Notes under the pieces: generated by a model
Told to the model about the DNA's origin: nothing
What the model saw: only the letters and a program-made list of their open reading frames with translations
Databases searched by the model: none
Made by a program: the position numbers and the translations under genes
Assembly (NCBI RefSeq): GCF_900188245.1
Contig: NZ_FZOK01000010.1
Location: 120,263-184,262, forward strand
Reading direction: 5' to 3'
DNA: 64,000 bases
Origin: Belliella buryatensis
GTDB taxonomy: Bacteria > Bacteroidota > Bacteroidia > Cytophagales > Cyclobacteriaceae
Part shown: in pieces, positions 18,526 through 27,932 of the stretch
How positions within the stretch are numbered: the stretch's first letter is position 1
Layout: each line of letters begins with the position of its first letter

Positions 18526-20247
18526 ATGAAAAACCGAATATTATTTATCCCTTTCTGCTTCCTAGCAGTATTGATTTCAAATACACTAACGGCCCAAATC
18601 GATCCAGGGAGAAACTTTGACCTTCAAGGATTCATAGATAAAGAAATCTCTAAAGGGAAAAAAGAAATCGTCATTCCTCCAGGCAGGTATCGAGTAAAAC
18701 CAAAAGGAAACACACATCTACTCTTTGAAAACCTCAACGACATCACCATTCTAGCAAATGATGTAGAGTTGATTTGCACAGAGACAGTTCAAGCAATAAA
18801 TATAACCAATTGTAAGAATCTGAAAATTCAAGGTCTGGCAGTGGATTACGATCCACTGCCATTTACCCAAGGGAGAATCGTTGGGATGTCTGATGACAAA
18901 ACACAGTTGACGGTAGATATACTTGAAGGCTATACTACCAACCTCAGGAACGATAAACTAGAAATATACAGCCCCAAAACAGGCGAATTGGTGACCAGAA
19001 CTTATTATTCTGTCACTTATGATGTAGATGAAGCCAATAAGAGTGTAGTGTTTACCAAAAAACCTCAAGCGAACGAGCAACACTCCTTCGAAGAAATCGG
19101 GGATATCATCGTGTTTGACACCTATAATAAACGCTTTAGTCCTCATTCCATACTTATGCGTGATAGTGAGGGCTTAGTTCTAGACGGTATCACAGTTTAT
19201 TCAGGGACAACTTTTGCATTTTTTGAAATGAGTTGTAATGGTTCCAAGTATGTCAATTGTAAAGTAGACCGAAGACCTCTAGAATCTGATATCAAACCAA
19301 GAGAAGTCAAAAGGATGCGTAGCAATAATGCGGATGGATTTCATTCCAAATCTGCTGAAGTAGGGCCTTCATATCGAAATTGCTTGGCGCGATACAATGG
19401 GGACGATGGATTTGCAATCAGCGGACAATATCATGTGATCACAGCGACAAATGAAAATATCATCACAGTAGTAGGAAAATCAGGAAAAACTCCTGATATC
19501 AAGGTAGGTGATCCAGTAGAATTGGTTTCATATGATGGAAGTCGCCTCGAGGATGCTACTGTACTTTCCATAAAAAAAGGACGAGCCCTTAATGCCGAAG
19601 AAAAGAAATTCTTAGGTACCCAAAAATTCTTAGCTGAATCAGGTAAAACCAAAGATGCTCCGAATGTCTACTTAATTGAAATAGATAGACCTATCAACCT
19701 TCCATTGGGCAGCGTAATAGCCTCAGCCAATAAATTAGGGAATGGATTTGAAATAATAGACTGCATAGCTGGCCCAAATAGAAGTAGGGGAATCATAGCA
19801 AAAGCCAGCAATGGAACGATTGCAAATAACCAATTAATAAGTAATTGGGGAATGGGTATCAAATGTTCTCCAGAGCATCAATGGCTGGAAGCAGGAAGTG
19901 GGAATAACCTGATGATTATAAACAACATAGTCAAATATTGTCGTGATGTTGGCATTGCTGTATATGCATTCGGAGGCAATGGTCAAGTGGGGACAGCTGG
20001 TGCACACAACAACATTACTATCCAAGGAAACACGGTTTCTGAATCCATTAATCCTGGCTTTGGTATCACCTCTACTATTGGACTCAAATTCCTAGATAAT
20101 AAGGTGATATCTCCTGATAATACAAACCTACTCCCTTGGAGAAGAGATTTTGGCAGGGATAAGGATTCCAATAGAACTGTCTACTTAGAAAATGTAGAAA
20201 ATATTGAAGAGAATTTTGGATTGAAAATTTTAGTACATGAAAAATAG
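18526..20247 (+). CDS. Divergent GH110-like parallel beta-helix protein
   Basis: Exported protein (signal peptide ending LTAQ, about residues 1-23) with a right-handed beta-helix of repeated ITNCKNLKIQG-like rungs. It does not carry the canonical GH110 strings of its two neighbours. Instead NNADGFHS and YNGDDGFAISGQYH place Asp270, Asp293 and Asp294 with exactly the +23/+24 spacing of the GH110 triad. This suggests a distant GH110 relative or a new beta-helix glycosidase of the same mechanism; a lyase or a non-catalytic helix is possible. An insertion of about 85 residues (310-390) with Lys/Glu-rich sequence follows the triad. It begins an operon: the next gene, a sulfatase, overlaps it by 11 bp. 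Operator site D is upstream. Confidence 0.75.
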   Translation: MKNRILFIPFCFLAVLISNTLTAQIDPGRNFDLQGFIDKEISKGKKEIVIPPGRYRVKPKGNTHLLFENLNDITILANDVELICTETVQAINITNCKNLKIQGLAVDYDPLPFTQGRIVGMSDDKTQLTVDILEGYTTNLRNDKLEIYSPKTGELVTRTYYSVTYDVDEANKSVVFTKKPQANEQHSFEEIGDIIVFDTYNKRFSPHSILMRDSEGLVLDGITVYSGTTFAFFEMSCNGSKYVNCKVDRRPLESDIKPREVKRMRSNNADGFHSKSAEVGPSYRNCLARYNGDDGFAISGQYHVITATNENIITVVGKSGKTPDIKVGDPVELVSYDGSRLEDATVLSIKKGRALNAEEKKFLGTQKFLAESGKTKDAPNVYLIEIDRPINLPLGSVIASANKLGNGFEIIDCIAGPNRSRGIIAKASNGTIANNQLISNWGMGIKCSPEHQWLEAGSGNNLMIINNIVKYCRDVGIAVYAFGGNGQVGTAGAHNNITIQGNTVSESINPGFGITSTIGLKFLDNKVISPDNTNLLPWRRDFGRDKDSNRTVYLENVENIEENFGLKILVHEK

Positions 20248-21835
20248 ATCGATCAGATGGACACTAACCATTGGAGCGCTGGGAGTGGTCTTGGCATATG
20301 GTTTTATCCAGTATCCAGAGAAAGTTCAAGAACGTCCAAATATTCTTTTTTGCATCATGGACGATGCATCGCCTCACATGAGCGCTTATGGAGTTGACTG
20401 GGTTTCAACCCCACATTTTGATCGATTAGCTAGTGAAGGCTTGTTATTTACCAATGCCTATACACCAAATGCCAAGTGCGCCCCATCAAGAGCCAATGTT
20501 TTGACTGGACGAAATTCTTGGCAATTGGAGGAGGCTGGCAATCACGTGGCCGTTTTTCCAGCCAAATTCAAGACATTTCCAGAAGTATTAAGAGCAAATG
20601 GATATGAAACTGCTAGAACTGGTAAAGGATACGCTCCAGGAGATCCTGGAACAATCGATGGAAAAAGACGGGAGCTGATTGGATCTCCTGTAAAAAAACA
20701 CAACACCGAACCTTGGACAACTGGCATGAGCAGTGCAGATTATTCTTCTGAATTCGATTATTTTCTTGATAACCTTGAAGATGGCAAGCCTTGGTTTTTT
20801 TGGTATGGAGCCCATGAACCCCATAGAAAATATGAATATGGCTCAGGTCAGGCCAATGGCAAAAAACTGGAAGATATAGATAGGGTGCCAGGATTTTGGC
20901 CAGATACCGACACGGTGAGAAATGACATGTTGGATTATGCACTAGAGATAGAATATGCAGACATGCATTTAGGAAGAATGATAGCAAGCCTTGAAAAAAG
21001 AGGATTGCTGGAAAATACAATCATTGTCATGACTTCGGATCATGGAATGCCTTTCCCAAGAGCAAAAGCGCAGGAATACATTTACTCCAACAAAGTGCCC
21101 TTGGCTATCAGATGGCCCAAAGGAATAAAAAGCCCAGGCAGAATTATCAAAGACATGGTGAGTTTCATAGATTTTGCCCCTACATTTTTGGAATTAGCAG
21201 GCATATCTTTTAAAGACTCAAAAATGCATCCCTCTCCTGGAAAGAGCCTTACGGATATATTTTATTCAAACAAGGAAGGTCAGGTAAACCCCGAAAGAGA
21301 TTTTGTTTTGATTGGACGAGAGCGTCATGATTATGGCAGACCAGAAAATAAAGGATTTCCCATTCGTGGTATAGTTTCCAATGATTACATGTACCTGTTC
21401 AATTATGATATTTCACTGTATCCTGCTGGAAACCCTGAGGTAGGTTATTTGGATTGTGATGCTTCGCCGACTAAGACACAAATACTCAATATGCGTCGCT
21501 CCGGTCAAGACCAGTTTTTCTGGAATTTGTCCTTTGGCAAAAGAATTTCTGAAGAGGAATTCTTTAACGTCAAGAATGATCCAGATTGTATGATCAACCT
21601 ATCCGAAGACCCTAATTTACTAAAATTGAAAATATCTATGAAAAATCAAATGGAGGCAATTCTCAAAGAGCAAGAAGATCCAAGGATGTTTGGAAATGGA
21701 GATATTTTCAATTCTTATGGATTCAACAATCCACAAGGATGGAATTACTACGAGCGCTATATGAATGGAGAATTTACAATTAAGGATACGCCATGGGTAA
21801 ATCCCACAGATGCTGAAAAAGAGCCAATAGATTAA
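20237..21835 (+). CDS. Sulfatase 2, formylglycine-dependent
   Basis: Family S1 sulfatase acting in the periplasm, predicted to remove a sulfate ester or N-sulfate. The N-terminal hydrophobic segment (about residues 8-24) may be a signal peptide or an uncleaved anchor. The nucleophile motif is CAPSR with Cys81, the metal motif is ILFCIMDDASPHMSAYG, and ENTIIVMTSDHGMPFPRAK supplies the second Asp/His pair. Residues such as IRWPKGI and the C-terminal NPQGWNYYERYMNG resemble heparan-N-sulfatase-like S1 members, though this resemblance is from memory. It overlaps the beta-helix gene by 11 bp and precedes the next sulfatase by 14 bp, so the three are one operon. Confidence 0.92.
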   Translation: MKNRSIRWTLTIGALGVVLAYGFIQYPEKVQERPNILFCIMDDASPHMSAYGVDWVSTPHFDRLASEGLLFTNAYTPNAKCAPSRANVLTGRNSWQLEEAGNHVAVFPAKFKTFPEVLRANGYETARTGKGYAPGDPGTIDGKRRELIGSPVKKHNTEPWTTGMSSADYSSEFDYFLDNLEDGKPWFFWYGAHEPHRKYEYGSGQANGKKLEDIDRVPGFWPDTDTVRNDMLDYALEIEYADMHLGRMIASLEKRGLLENTIIVMTSDHGMPFPRAKAQEYIYSNKVPLAIRWPKGIKSPGRIIKDMVSFIDFAPTFLELAGISFKDSKMHPSPGKSLTDIFYSNKEGQVNPERDFVLIGRERHDYGRPENKGFPIRGIVSNDYMYLFNYDISLYPAGNPEVGYLDCDASPTKTQILNMRRSGQDQFFWNLSFGKRISEEEFFNVKNDPDCMINLSEDPNLLKLKISMKNQMEAILKEQEDPRMFGNGDIFNSYGFNNPQGWNYYERYMNGEFTIKDTPWVNPTDAEKEPID

Positions 21836-21849
21836 AACAATTTCCCAAA

Positions 21850-23208
21850 ATGACCTATAAGAACCAATTTAAGCACTTGTTGATCCCAATCATCTTTACA
21901 CATCTACTTGATGCATCAGCCTTTGCCCAGAATACACCTGATAAGACTCAACCTAACATTGTACTCTTATTTGTAGATGACTGGGGATGGGCTGATGTCG
22001 GTTATCGCAATGACAGGTTTGAAACTCCCCATATCAATCGATTAAAAAGAGATGGGATGGAGTTCACAAGAGCTTATGTACCGACACCCACTTGTAGTCC
22101 AAGTAGAGCAAGTTTGCTTACGGGAAAGGAGGCAATACGCTTGGAGATGCCGCGTCATATAGAACATAAAAACAAGGACGGTAGCAATGATGACAAATAT
22201 AATTACTGGAAAAATGATCCTGCACAAATGCCTTCCATCAATTGGCTTCCATTGGAGGAGGAAACTTATGCAGAAGTATTGAAGGAGCAAGGCTACTACA
22301 ATATGTTCATTGGAAAGTGGCATTTGGGACATGAACCCTATTATCCAATTTATCAAGGTTTTGACGAGATGTTTGGAACCGGTAATTGGGGTCATCCAAA
22401 AAGTTACTATCCTGAATTTTTCAAAGATGATTTACTTGCCGAGTATGAAGAAGATTATCTAACAGATATTTTGACAAATAAAGCAGTGGATTTTCTAAAT
22501 AATTACAAACAAGAAAATCCTTTTATGCTGACCTTTTGGTATTACAATGTTCACTCACCTTTTGTTGGAAGGAAGGATCTTGTTGATCATTTTCTTGCAA
22601 AAGGTTATGAATCAAAAGAAGCTACTTATGCTGCGATGGTGGCAAGTGTGGATGAATCTGTAGGACGTATTAGGGAAGCACTTGCGCTAAATGGTTTGGA
22701 TGAAAATACCGTAATTTTGCTTATTTCTGATCAAGGAGGATTCTATAGCAATGCGCCTTTGTCAGGAGCTAAAACTGGAGGAAATACCTTAGGTGAAGGT
22801 GGGGCAAGAGTTCCATTTTACGTGTATTATCCAGGCTTAACCACACCTGATTCTACCATTGACACACCCATCCAAACAATCGATGTATTTCCAACATTGG
22901 TTGAGATAGCATCTTTAAAGCCTTATTCGTCTGATAAAATACAAGGAGTTAGCTTCATGCCTGCATTGAAAGAGGAGCCACTCGATACCAGAGATTTGTT
23001 TTTTTACAGAAGCTATGAAGACCAGTATGCAGCCATCATATCAGGAGACTGGAAACTAATCAAATACAGAAGCGGAAAGTTCGAATTATTTAATGTAGTC
23101 CAAGACATCTCCGAGCAACAAAATCGAGTAGGAGAGGGCTTAGCCATAGAAGTAGCATTGAAAAACAAACTAGAAAAATGGGAATCTGAAGCGGTTCCAA
23201 CTTATTAA
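21850..23208 (+). CDS. Sulfatase 3, formylglycine-dependent
   Basis: Family S1 sulfatase with a signal peptide ending SAFAQ. The nucleophile motif CSPSR gives Cys82, the metal site is LLFVDDWGWADVG, and the second site is VILLISDQGGFYS, with Gln in place of the more usual His or Asn after Asp. MFIGKWHLGHEPYYP is the conserved Lys/His strand of S1 enzymes. The length of 452 residues is at the short end. It lies 14 bp after sulfatase 2 and 25 bp before a small secreted gene. Three sulfatases with different active-site surroundings in one locus imply a multiply sulfated substrate; the order of action is not knowable from sequence. Confidence 0.92.
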   Translation: MTYKNQFKHLLIPIIFTHLLDASAFAQNTPDKTQPNIVLLFVDDWGWADVGYRNDRFETPHINRLKRDGMEFTRAYVPTPTCSPSRASLLTGKEAIRLEMPRHIEHKNKDGSNDDKYNYWKNDPAQMPSINWLPLEEETYAEVLKEQGYYNMFIGKWHLGHEPYYPIYQGFDEMFGTGNWGHPKSYYPEFFKDDLLAEYEEDYLTDILTNKAVDFLNNYKQENPFMLTFWYYNVHSPFVGRKDLVDHFLAKGYESKEATYAAMVASVDESVGRIREALALNGLDENTVILLISDQGGFYSNAPLSGAKTGGNTLGEGGARVPFYVYYPGLTTPDSTIDTPIQTIDVFPTLVEIASLKPYSSDKIQGVSFMPALKEEPLDTRDLFFYRSYEDQYAAIISGDWKLIKYRSGKFELFNVVQDISEQQNRVGEGLAIEVALKNKLEKWESEAVPTY

Positions 23209-23233
23209 TACCTATAACCTAAATTCAATTAAA

Positions 23234-23599
23234 ATGAAAAATGTACTATTAATCTTAGCAATGATCCTTTCAAATGTCCTTTGGGCATCTGATATTCAAA
23301 CCTCCCTTCAAGAAAAAAAAGCCGAATACTATGCTGCTGAGGCAGTCAAGCATTTCAAACTTAAAGACTCCAAAAAGCAAGCAATATACGAGGCCAAATT
23401 GGCACTGATTCAAGCTCAAAAGGAAATGGCTGACAAGAACAAAAGTGGTGAAATCAAGAAATCAGAAATGGAGCAGTATAGGAAAAAAAATGTCTACCCA
23501 CATACAAAAGCTGTAATGGATGCCATAGGTGTTCAATGGGATAAACTAGAACCATTTAATGATAGGGTACACCCAATCATGAATAAGATGACCATGTAA
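23234..23599 (+). CDS. Small secreted protein of unknown function in the PUL operon
   Basis: A 121-residue protein with a signal peptide (residues 1-18, ending LWAS) and a mature part that is almost all charged helix: AEYYAAEAVKHFKLKD and YEAKLALIQAQKEMADK. There are no Cys residues and no catalytic motif. I do not recognise the family. It is the last gene of the 18526 operon, 25 bp after sulfatase 3, and a terminator follows at 23726. Possible jobs are a periplasmic chaperone, a binding partner or a small glycan-binding protein; none is supported by a motif. Confidence 0.7.
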   Translation: MKNVLLILAMILSNVLWASDIQTSLQEKKAEYYAAEAVKHFKLKDSKKQAIYEAKLALIQAQKEMADKNKSGEIKKSEMEQYRKKNVYPHTKAVMDAIGVQWDKLEPFNDRVHPIMNKMTM

Positions 23600-23725
23600 A
23601 TAAACATGAATGACAAAATATCATGTGCTATTAAGAAAGTTATATTCATTAAAGAGTAGTACTCAAATTATAGCAGACGATTTTATAATTAATAAATGGA
23701 CAAGCCAAATACAGGCTTGCGATAT

Positions 23726-23765
23726 TGACGCATCTATACTAGTAGTAGATGCGTCATGTTTTTGT
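23726..23765 (+). terminator. Terminator ending the PUL operon
   Basis: An 11 bp perfect inverted repeat, TGACGCATCTA/TAGATGCGTCA (23726-23736 and 23746-23756), has a 9 nt loop and is followed by a T-rich stretch. It lies within the 334 bp gap 23600-23933, whose rest holds nothing recognisable apart from the presumed promoter of the next gene. Confidence 0.75.
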
Positions 23766-23933
23766 GCCTGAATGTTGAGAAAAAATTGACTAATTTATTC
23801 ACATAAATTGTTTTAAGATTTTTAATGAACGATTTAACCTATATTTTGAACAGATAACACAAAATTCAAGTCTATAAAGAGGCTAAATTTGAAAGATAAA
23901 ATTTGAACTTAATTTCTAGCTATTAACTAAACA

Positions 23934-26375
23934 ATGAAATACATATTTTCAATATTACTTATTCCACTTTTAAGTTTTAACGCTTTCGCTCAGACAAATG
24001 TCAAAGGGAAAATTATCGATAGCCTTGATGATCCTATTCCATTTGCTTTGGTTTCATTTTTAGACAAATCAGGAGAAAAGCTTCTTAGCTCCACTGTGGC
24101 AGATGAAGTTGGATTGTTTCAAATTACCCTTGAACCCAATACCTACCAAATGGTCGTGTCATTTATGGGTTTCAAAGAATTGGTGGTTCCAGAAATTAAG
24201 GTAACTGGTCAAAATTTGGACTTGGGTCAATTCAAACTGGAAGAATCAGTGCAAGAGCTTGCGGAATACCAAGTAGAAGGAAAGAGTTTTGCAATTCAAC
24301 AAACCGTCGGCAAGCAAATTTTCTCAAGCTCGGATTTTGAAGCAGCAGTTGGTGGAAATGTAACTGATATTTTGAGAAATCTACCATCGATCTCTATCAA
24401 TGGCGAGGGAGAATTGACTTTAAGAGGAGCAACGGGATTTTTACTGCTCTTGAATGGTAAACCAGTCCAAGGGGATCCCATGAGTATTCTCGGCCAACTT
24501 CCAGCCAACATCATTGAAAATATTGAAATTACCACTTCTCCCTCTTCAAAATTTGATGCAGATGGAAAAGCTGGTGTGATCAATATTTTGACAAAAAAGG
24601 GCACCATCGATGGTCTTTCTCTAGTCATGAATGGCTTTGCCGGTGCACCATCGCTAGACCTTCATGACAATCAAAACCAACCTAGGAGGTACAATGCTGA
24701 TTTCACTTTAAATTATATTAAAAATAAATGGGACATCGCTATAGGAGCGGATTATAACAGAAATGATATCGCTGGTTTTAGAAATGGAACCATTGAAGTA
24801 CTAAGAGGGGATACGCTCACCAGCTCCATTTCTAGTGGTGAAAGAAGTTATAGACGGAGCAGTTATTCTTACAGAGGCTTAGTTTCTTATAATTGGAATG
24901 ACTTGCATAAAACAAGCGCTTCTATCAATGCAGGAGCCAAAAGGGAGCTCCGAACTGCTGACTTACTTTATAATCAATCAAGGAGAAGAGCCTCAAATCC
25001 TATGGCATTCGAGAATTTCCCTTATTTCAATGAAAACGGAAGAGAAAGAAACAGTGATTTTTTAATCATTCAAATGGATCATTCATGGAAAATCTCTAAA
25101 ACATCAAAAGTTGATGCTTCTTTTCTATATGAAAAAACCGAGTTGGGTGGACCGACTATCAATATTAATAGAAATCCAGAAAACCCTTTAGATGTCTATG
25201 ATTTACAAAGAATGGAAGAATTCAATCCACTAGAAGGTTTCAGGGCAAACATTGACTTCGAAAATAAACTTTCTGATAATCTGGATTTGATGGCTGGCTA
25301 CCAATTTAGGAGATTGAAGCATACCGGTGTTTTTGAATTTTTCGAAAGACAATTTGATATTGGAAGAGACAATTTATTACCAGAATTTAGTAGCGATATT
25401 TTATTAGAAAGAAATATTCATGCTTTTTATAGCCAAATCAATGGCAAAAAATCAAATAAGTTAGATTATAGCGTTGGACTTAGGCTTGAAAAAACAGAGA
25501 GGGACTTTTTAGATAATACCAATTCGGAAAATTATAATCTCTCGCTTCTTAATGTGTTTCCAAACTTGAATTTAAACTATGCAATGGGAGATTATTCTTT
25601 CAATTTTGCTTATTCAAGAAGGATTGACAGAACCATCACATCCATGATGAATCCTTTCTTTGCAAGAAGACATGCTGAAGTTCTTGAAGTAGGAGACCCT
25701 GAATTATTACCTGAATTTACAGATGCACTCGAAATTGGCGGAAAAAAGCTCTTTGATAAAGGTTCTCTTTTTATGACTTCTTATTATAGAAGAACTACCA
25801 ACTCGATCAATAGAATCAATGCAGTATTCAATGATTCAATATTATTGAGAGTTTATACCAATGCAGGTGTCTCCAATGTTTTGGGGCTAGAGACTGGTAC
25901 CGAGTATGAATTTACCGATTGGGCAAAAATCTATTTTGGTGCAAACATCTTCTATTTTAATATCCAAGGTGAACTGATGGGCGAACCGCGCTCCAATTCA
26001 AGCTTAAACTCTTCTTTTGATATCAACACTACCATTGGTCTGACCAAAGGGTTTACTATGGTTTTTAATTTTAACTATCTCTCAAGAACTGTAACCTTCC
26101 AGGGCGAAGAATCATCTTTCTTTTCACCTAACCTAAGCTTGAAAAAGAGTTTGCCTCGAGCCAAGCTGGATTTAGCATTGCATTGGAGGAACATAGGACT
26201 AGGCATGATCAATTCAAATCGACAAACTATATCTGGATCAGGAAGGGGCTTTTTCACCTCTACCGAATACATTTCCGAAAGAGATATCGTCGCATTCAGT
26301 ATCTCCTATAGACTCAATCAAATCAATAAATTATTAAGGTTCTCTAAAAGTGAATTTGGGGATAAGGAGTATTAA
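23934..26375 (+). CDS. TonB-dependent receptor, outer-membrane beta-barrel family without SusD partner
   Basis: Outer membrane protein with a signal peptide (ending FAFAQ), an N-terminal carboxypeptidase-regulatory-like domain (VKGKIIDSLDDPIPFALVSF), a plug (about 115-225; LLLLNGKPVQGDPMSILGQLPANI, IEITTSPSSKFDADGKAGVINI split over strands) and a long C-terminal barrel. The length of 813 residues and the lack of a SusD neighbour separate it from SusC transporters; it resembles the OMP_b-brl_3 class of receptors. It may import a metal chelate, peptide or sugar; the sequence does not tell. It is separated from the PUL operon by a terminator and has no GTTACA pair upstream, so it may not be part of the PUL regulon. 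A 17 bp terminator follows. Confidence 0.85.
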   Translation: MKYIFSILLIPLLSFNAFAQTNVKGKIIDSLDDPIPFALVSFLDKSGEKLLSSTVADEVGLFQITLEPNTYQMVVSFMGFKELVVPEIKVTGQNLDLGQFKLEESVQELAEYQVEGKSFAIQQTVGKQIFSSSDFEAAVGGNVTDILRNLPSISINGEGELTLRGATGFLLLLNGKPVQGDPMSILGQLPANIIENIEITTSPSSKFDADGKAGVINILTKKGTIDGLSLVMNGFAGAPSLDLHDNQNQPRRYNADFTLNYIKNKWDIAIGADYNRNDIAGFRNGTIEVLRGDTLTSSISSGERSYRRSSYSYRGLVSYNWNDLHKTSASINAGAKRELRTADLLYNQSRRRASNPMAFENFPYFNENGRERNSDFLIIQMDHSWKISKTSKVDASFLYEKTELGGPTININRNPENPLDVYDLQRMEEFNPLEGFRANIDFENKLSDNLDLMAGYQFRRLKHTGVFEFFERQFDIGRDNLLPEFSSDILLERNIHAFYSQINGKKSNKLDYSVGLRLEKTERDFLDNTNSENYNLSLLNVFPNLNLNYAMGDYSFNFAYSRRIDRTITSMMNPFFARRHAEVLEVGDPELLPEFTDALEIGGKKLFDKGSLFMTSYYRRTTNSINRINAVFNDSILLRVYTNAGVSNVLGLETGTEYEFTDWAKIYFGANIFYFNIQGELMGEPRSNSSLNSSFDINTTIGLTKGFTMVFNFNYLSRTVTFQGEESSFFSPNLSLKKSLPRAKLDLALHWRNIGLGMINSNRQTISGSGRGFFTSTEYISERDIVAFSISYRLNQINKLLRFSKSEFGDKEY

Positions 26376-26679
26376 AAATCAATTGATCCTAAGAAACAAA
26401 TAAATCTGGAATTGAGTATTGTGATCAAGATTTCTAAAAGTCCTAAAAACAAATCCTGCTTTTGGTAAAAGCAGGATTTGTTTGTAAAATTATGTGTATT
26501 CAGCTTGAATTCACGTATCAAAAAAACTTATAGTAGAATGGTCGATTTCATGTTCGGTTAACTGTTGTCTGTTGATGGGTTTCCGCAAAATGTAAATGCC
26601 TCTACTTAATTAAATTGCAACGTTGCACTTATTGATAATTTTTAATCAGCCATCTCCAATCTTAAAATCTTTCAATTTT
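26376..26679. other. Intergenic region between convergent genes
   Basis: A 304 bp gap. It holds the strong hairpin at 26447-26483 and a short GTTAACTGTTGTCTGTTGATGG-like stretch near 26557-26579 that resembles the degenerate TGTTGAC repeats at 34241. No gene seen. Confidence 0.5.
26447..26483. terminator. Strong bidirectional terminator
   Basis: A 17 bp perfect stem (26447-26463 with 26467-26483) and a 3 nt loop, A-rich on the left arm and T-rich on the right, so it can end transcription in both directions between the TonB receptor and the convergent lipoprotein gene. Confidence 0.85.
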
Positions 26680-27828
26680 TCAATACTTCCTAATCTCAAG
26701 TCCCTCCATAAAATCATCCAAAGCACTAACTCCATCTTGTTCAGGAAAGGAATCCCAAAAGCCTTCAAGACTTTTGCTGAATAGTCCTTGAGTTGTAGCC
26801 AGATACACTTTCCCGTTAAACTCAGCGATATCATTTAGTTTTGTAAATTCCACACCTTCATTATTCAACCTTCTGACTACAAGTTCCTCGTCTGCTTTGT
26901 AACCCTCTACTTCATAGAATTCAGCAAAGTTAGGGTTCCAAATCACCAATCGATCTTGGATTAATCTAAATTTAAAATTGTTAAAAGAAGTAATGATAAA
27001 GTAAAAGTTATCTCTACTTTGATCTGAAGAAACTCTTAATTCACGAAAACCTCCCAATAAAAGCTGACCTTCACTAGTAAAAGCATGACCAAAATAAGAT
27101 AGATCGTCTTGCGAATATAAGAGCTCAGCTCTACCAGCTTTATCTATAAAATAAGTCCCATTGGAAGAAAAATCAATATTGTTAATAGAGGCAATCCACC
27201 CGTCTTCGAAAGCATCTACTTTATAAAAAGTGGGGCCAAAATTTTGGCTGCTGGTTGGTATATCTACCTTGATAACATCATTACCACTTTCTACCGTCCC
27301 AAATAAGCTAAAGTGCTTTTCAAAATCAAAGATATAAATGCCATTGACACCGTCCACAATGAGCGAACTGATCAAATGATCTTCATTCATTTCAAAATTA
27401 CTCAGCGAAACGCTAGGGTTAACGCGGACATAATTCTCATGGGAAATAAGTCTATCCAAAAATATAGATGAACTTCTACTTTCATTGACATCATAGATAT
27501 TGTAAACATTCAAACTCTGATCTGCCGCAACAATGTATTGGGATGACAAACTTTGTCTCAAGTCCATATTATTATTTCTACTACAGCATAACTGAATAAT
27601 TTCTCCACTGTTGTCCATATACCCAGGATTGGTTTTATTGGAGAAAAGCATCCGATCACCAATGACTTTTATTCTCTGCACATCAGAATATCCAAAGTTG
27701 AATAAAAAATGATCATGCCTCTCAAACTGTTCCAACTCAACTTCTGTTTCAATTGAAGGTTCCTCAGACTCTTTACAAGAAAAAAGTAAACCAAAAAATA
27801 GTAATAGAATACTTGTATAATTTTTCAT
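26680..27828 (-). CDS. Secreted lipoprotein of unknown function
   Basis: The frame is open to an ATG at 27870, but the ATG at 27828 gives MKNYTSILLLFFGLLFSC, a textbook lipoprotein signal with Cys18, so that start is chosen. The mature part of about 365 residues consists of repeated short beta strands with aromatic and Asp/Asn turns (for example FYKVDAFEDGWIASINNID), suggesting a beta-propeller. No catalytic motif. In general layout it resembles the lipoprotein at 29506-30666, which lies on the other side of the MATE gene. The family is not recognised with confidence. Confidence 0.75.
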   Translation of the reverse strand: MKNYTSILLLFFGLLFSCKESEEPSIETEVELEQFERHDHFLFNFGYSDVQRIKVIGDRMLFSNKTNPGYMDNSGEIIQLCCSRNNNMDLRQSLSSQYIVAADQSLNVYNIYDVNESRSSSIFLDRLISHENYVRVNPSVSLSNFEMNEDHLISSLIVDGVNGIYIFDFEKHFSLFGTVESGNDVIKVDIPTSSQNFGPTFYKVDAFEDGWIASINNIDFSSNGTYFIDKAGRAELLYSQDDLSYFGHAFTSEGQLLLGGFRELRVSSDQSRDNFYFIITSFNNFKFRLIQDRLVIWNPNFAEFYEVEGYKADEELVVRRLNNEGVEFTKLNDIAEFNGKVYLATTQGLFSKSLEGFWDSFPEQDGVSALDDFMEGLEIRKY

Positions 27829-27932
27829 AGTTGTATTTACATTATTCTCAAATATAAAAATCCCAATCAAAATAGAAAAACATTAGTTAATTAAATCCCT
27901 CAACTTGCTAACATTTATAAAAAGTGGTTCAA

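Noticed and set aside
20613..21020. Minus-strand frame of 135 codons opposite sulfatase 2
   Set aside because: Opposite a conserved sulfatase region and overlapping other shadow frames; no independent support.
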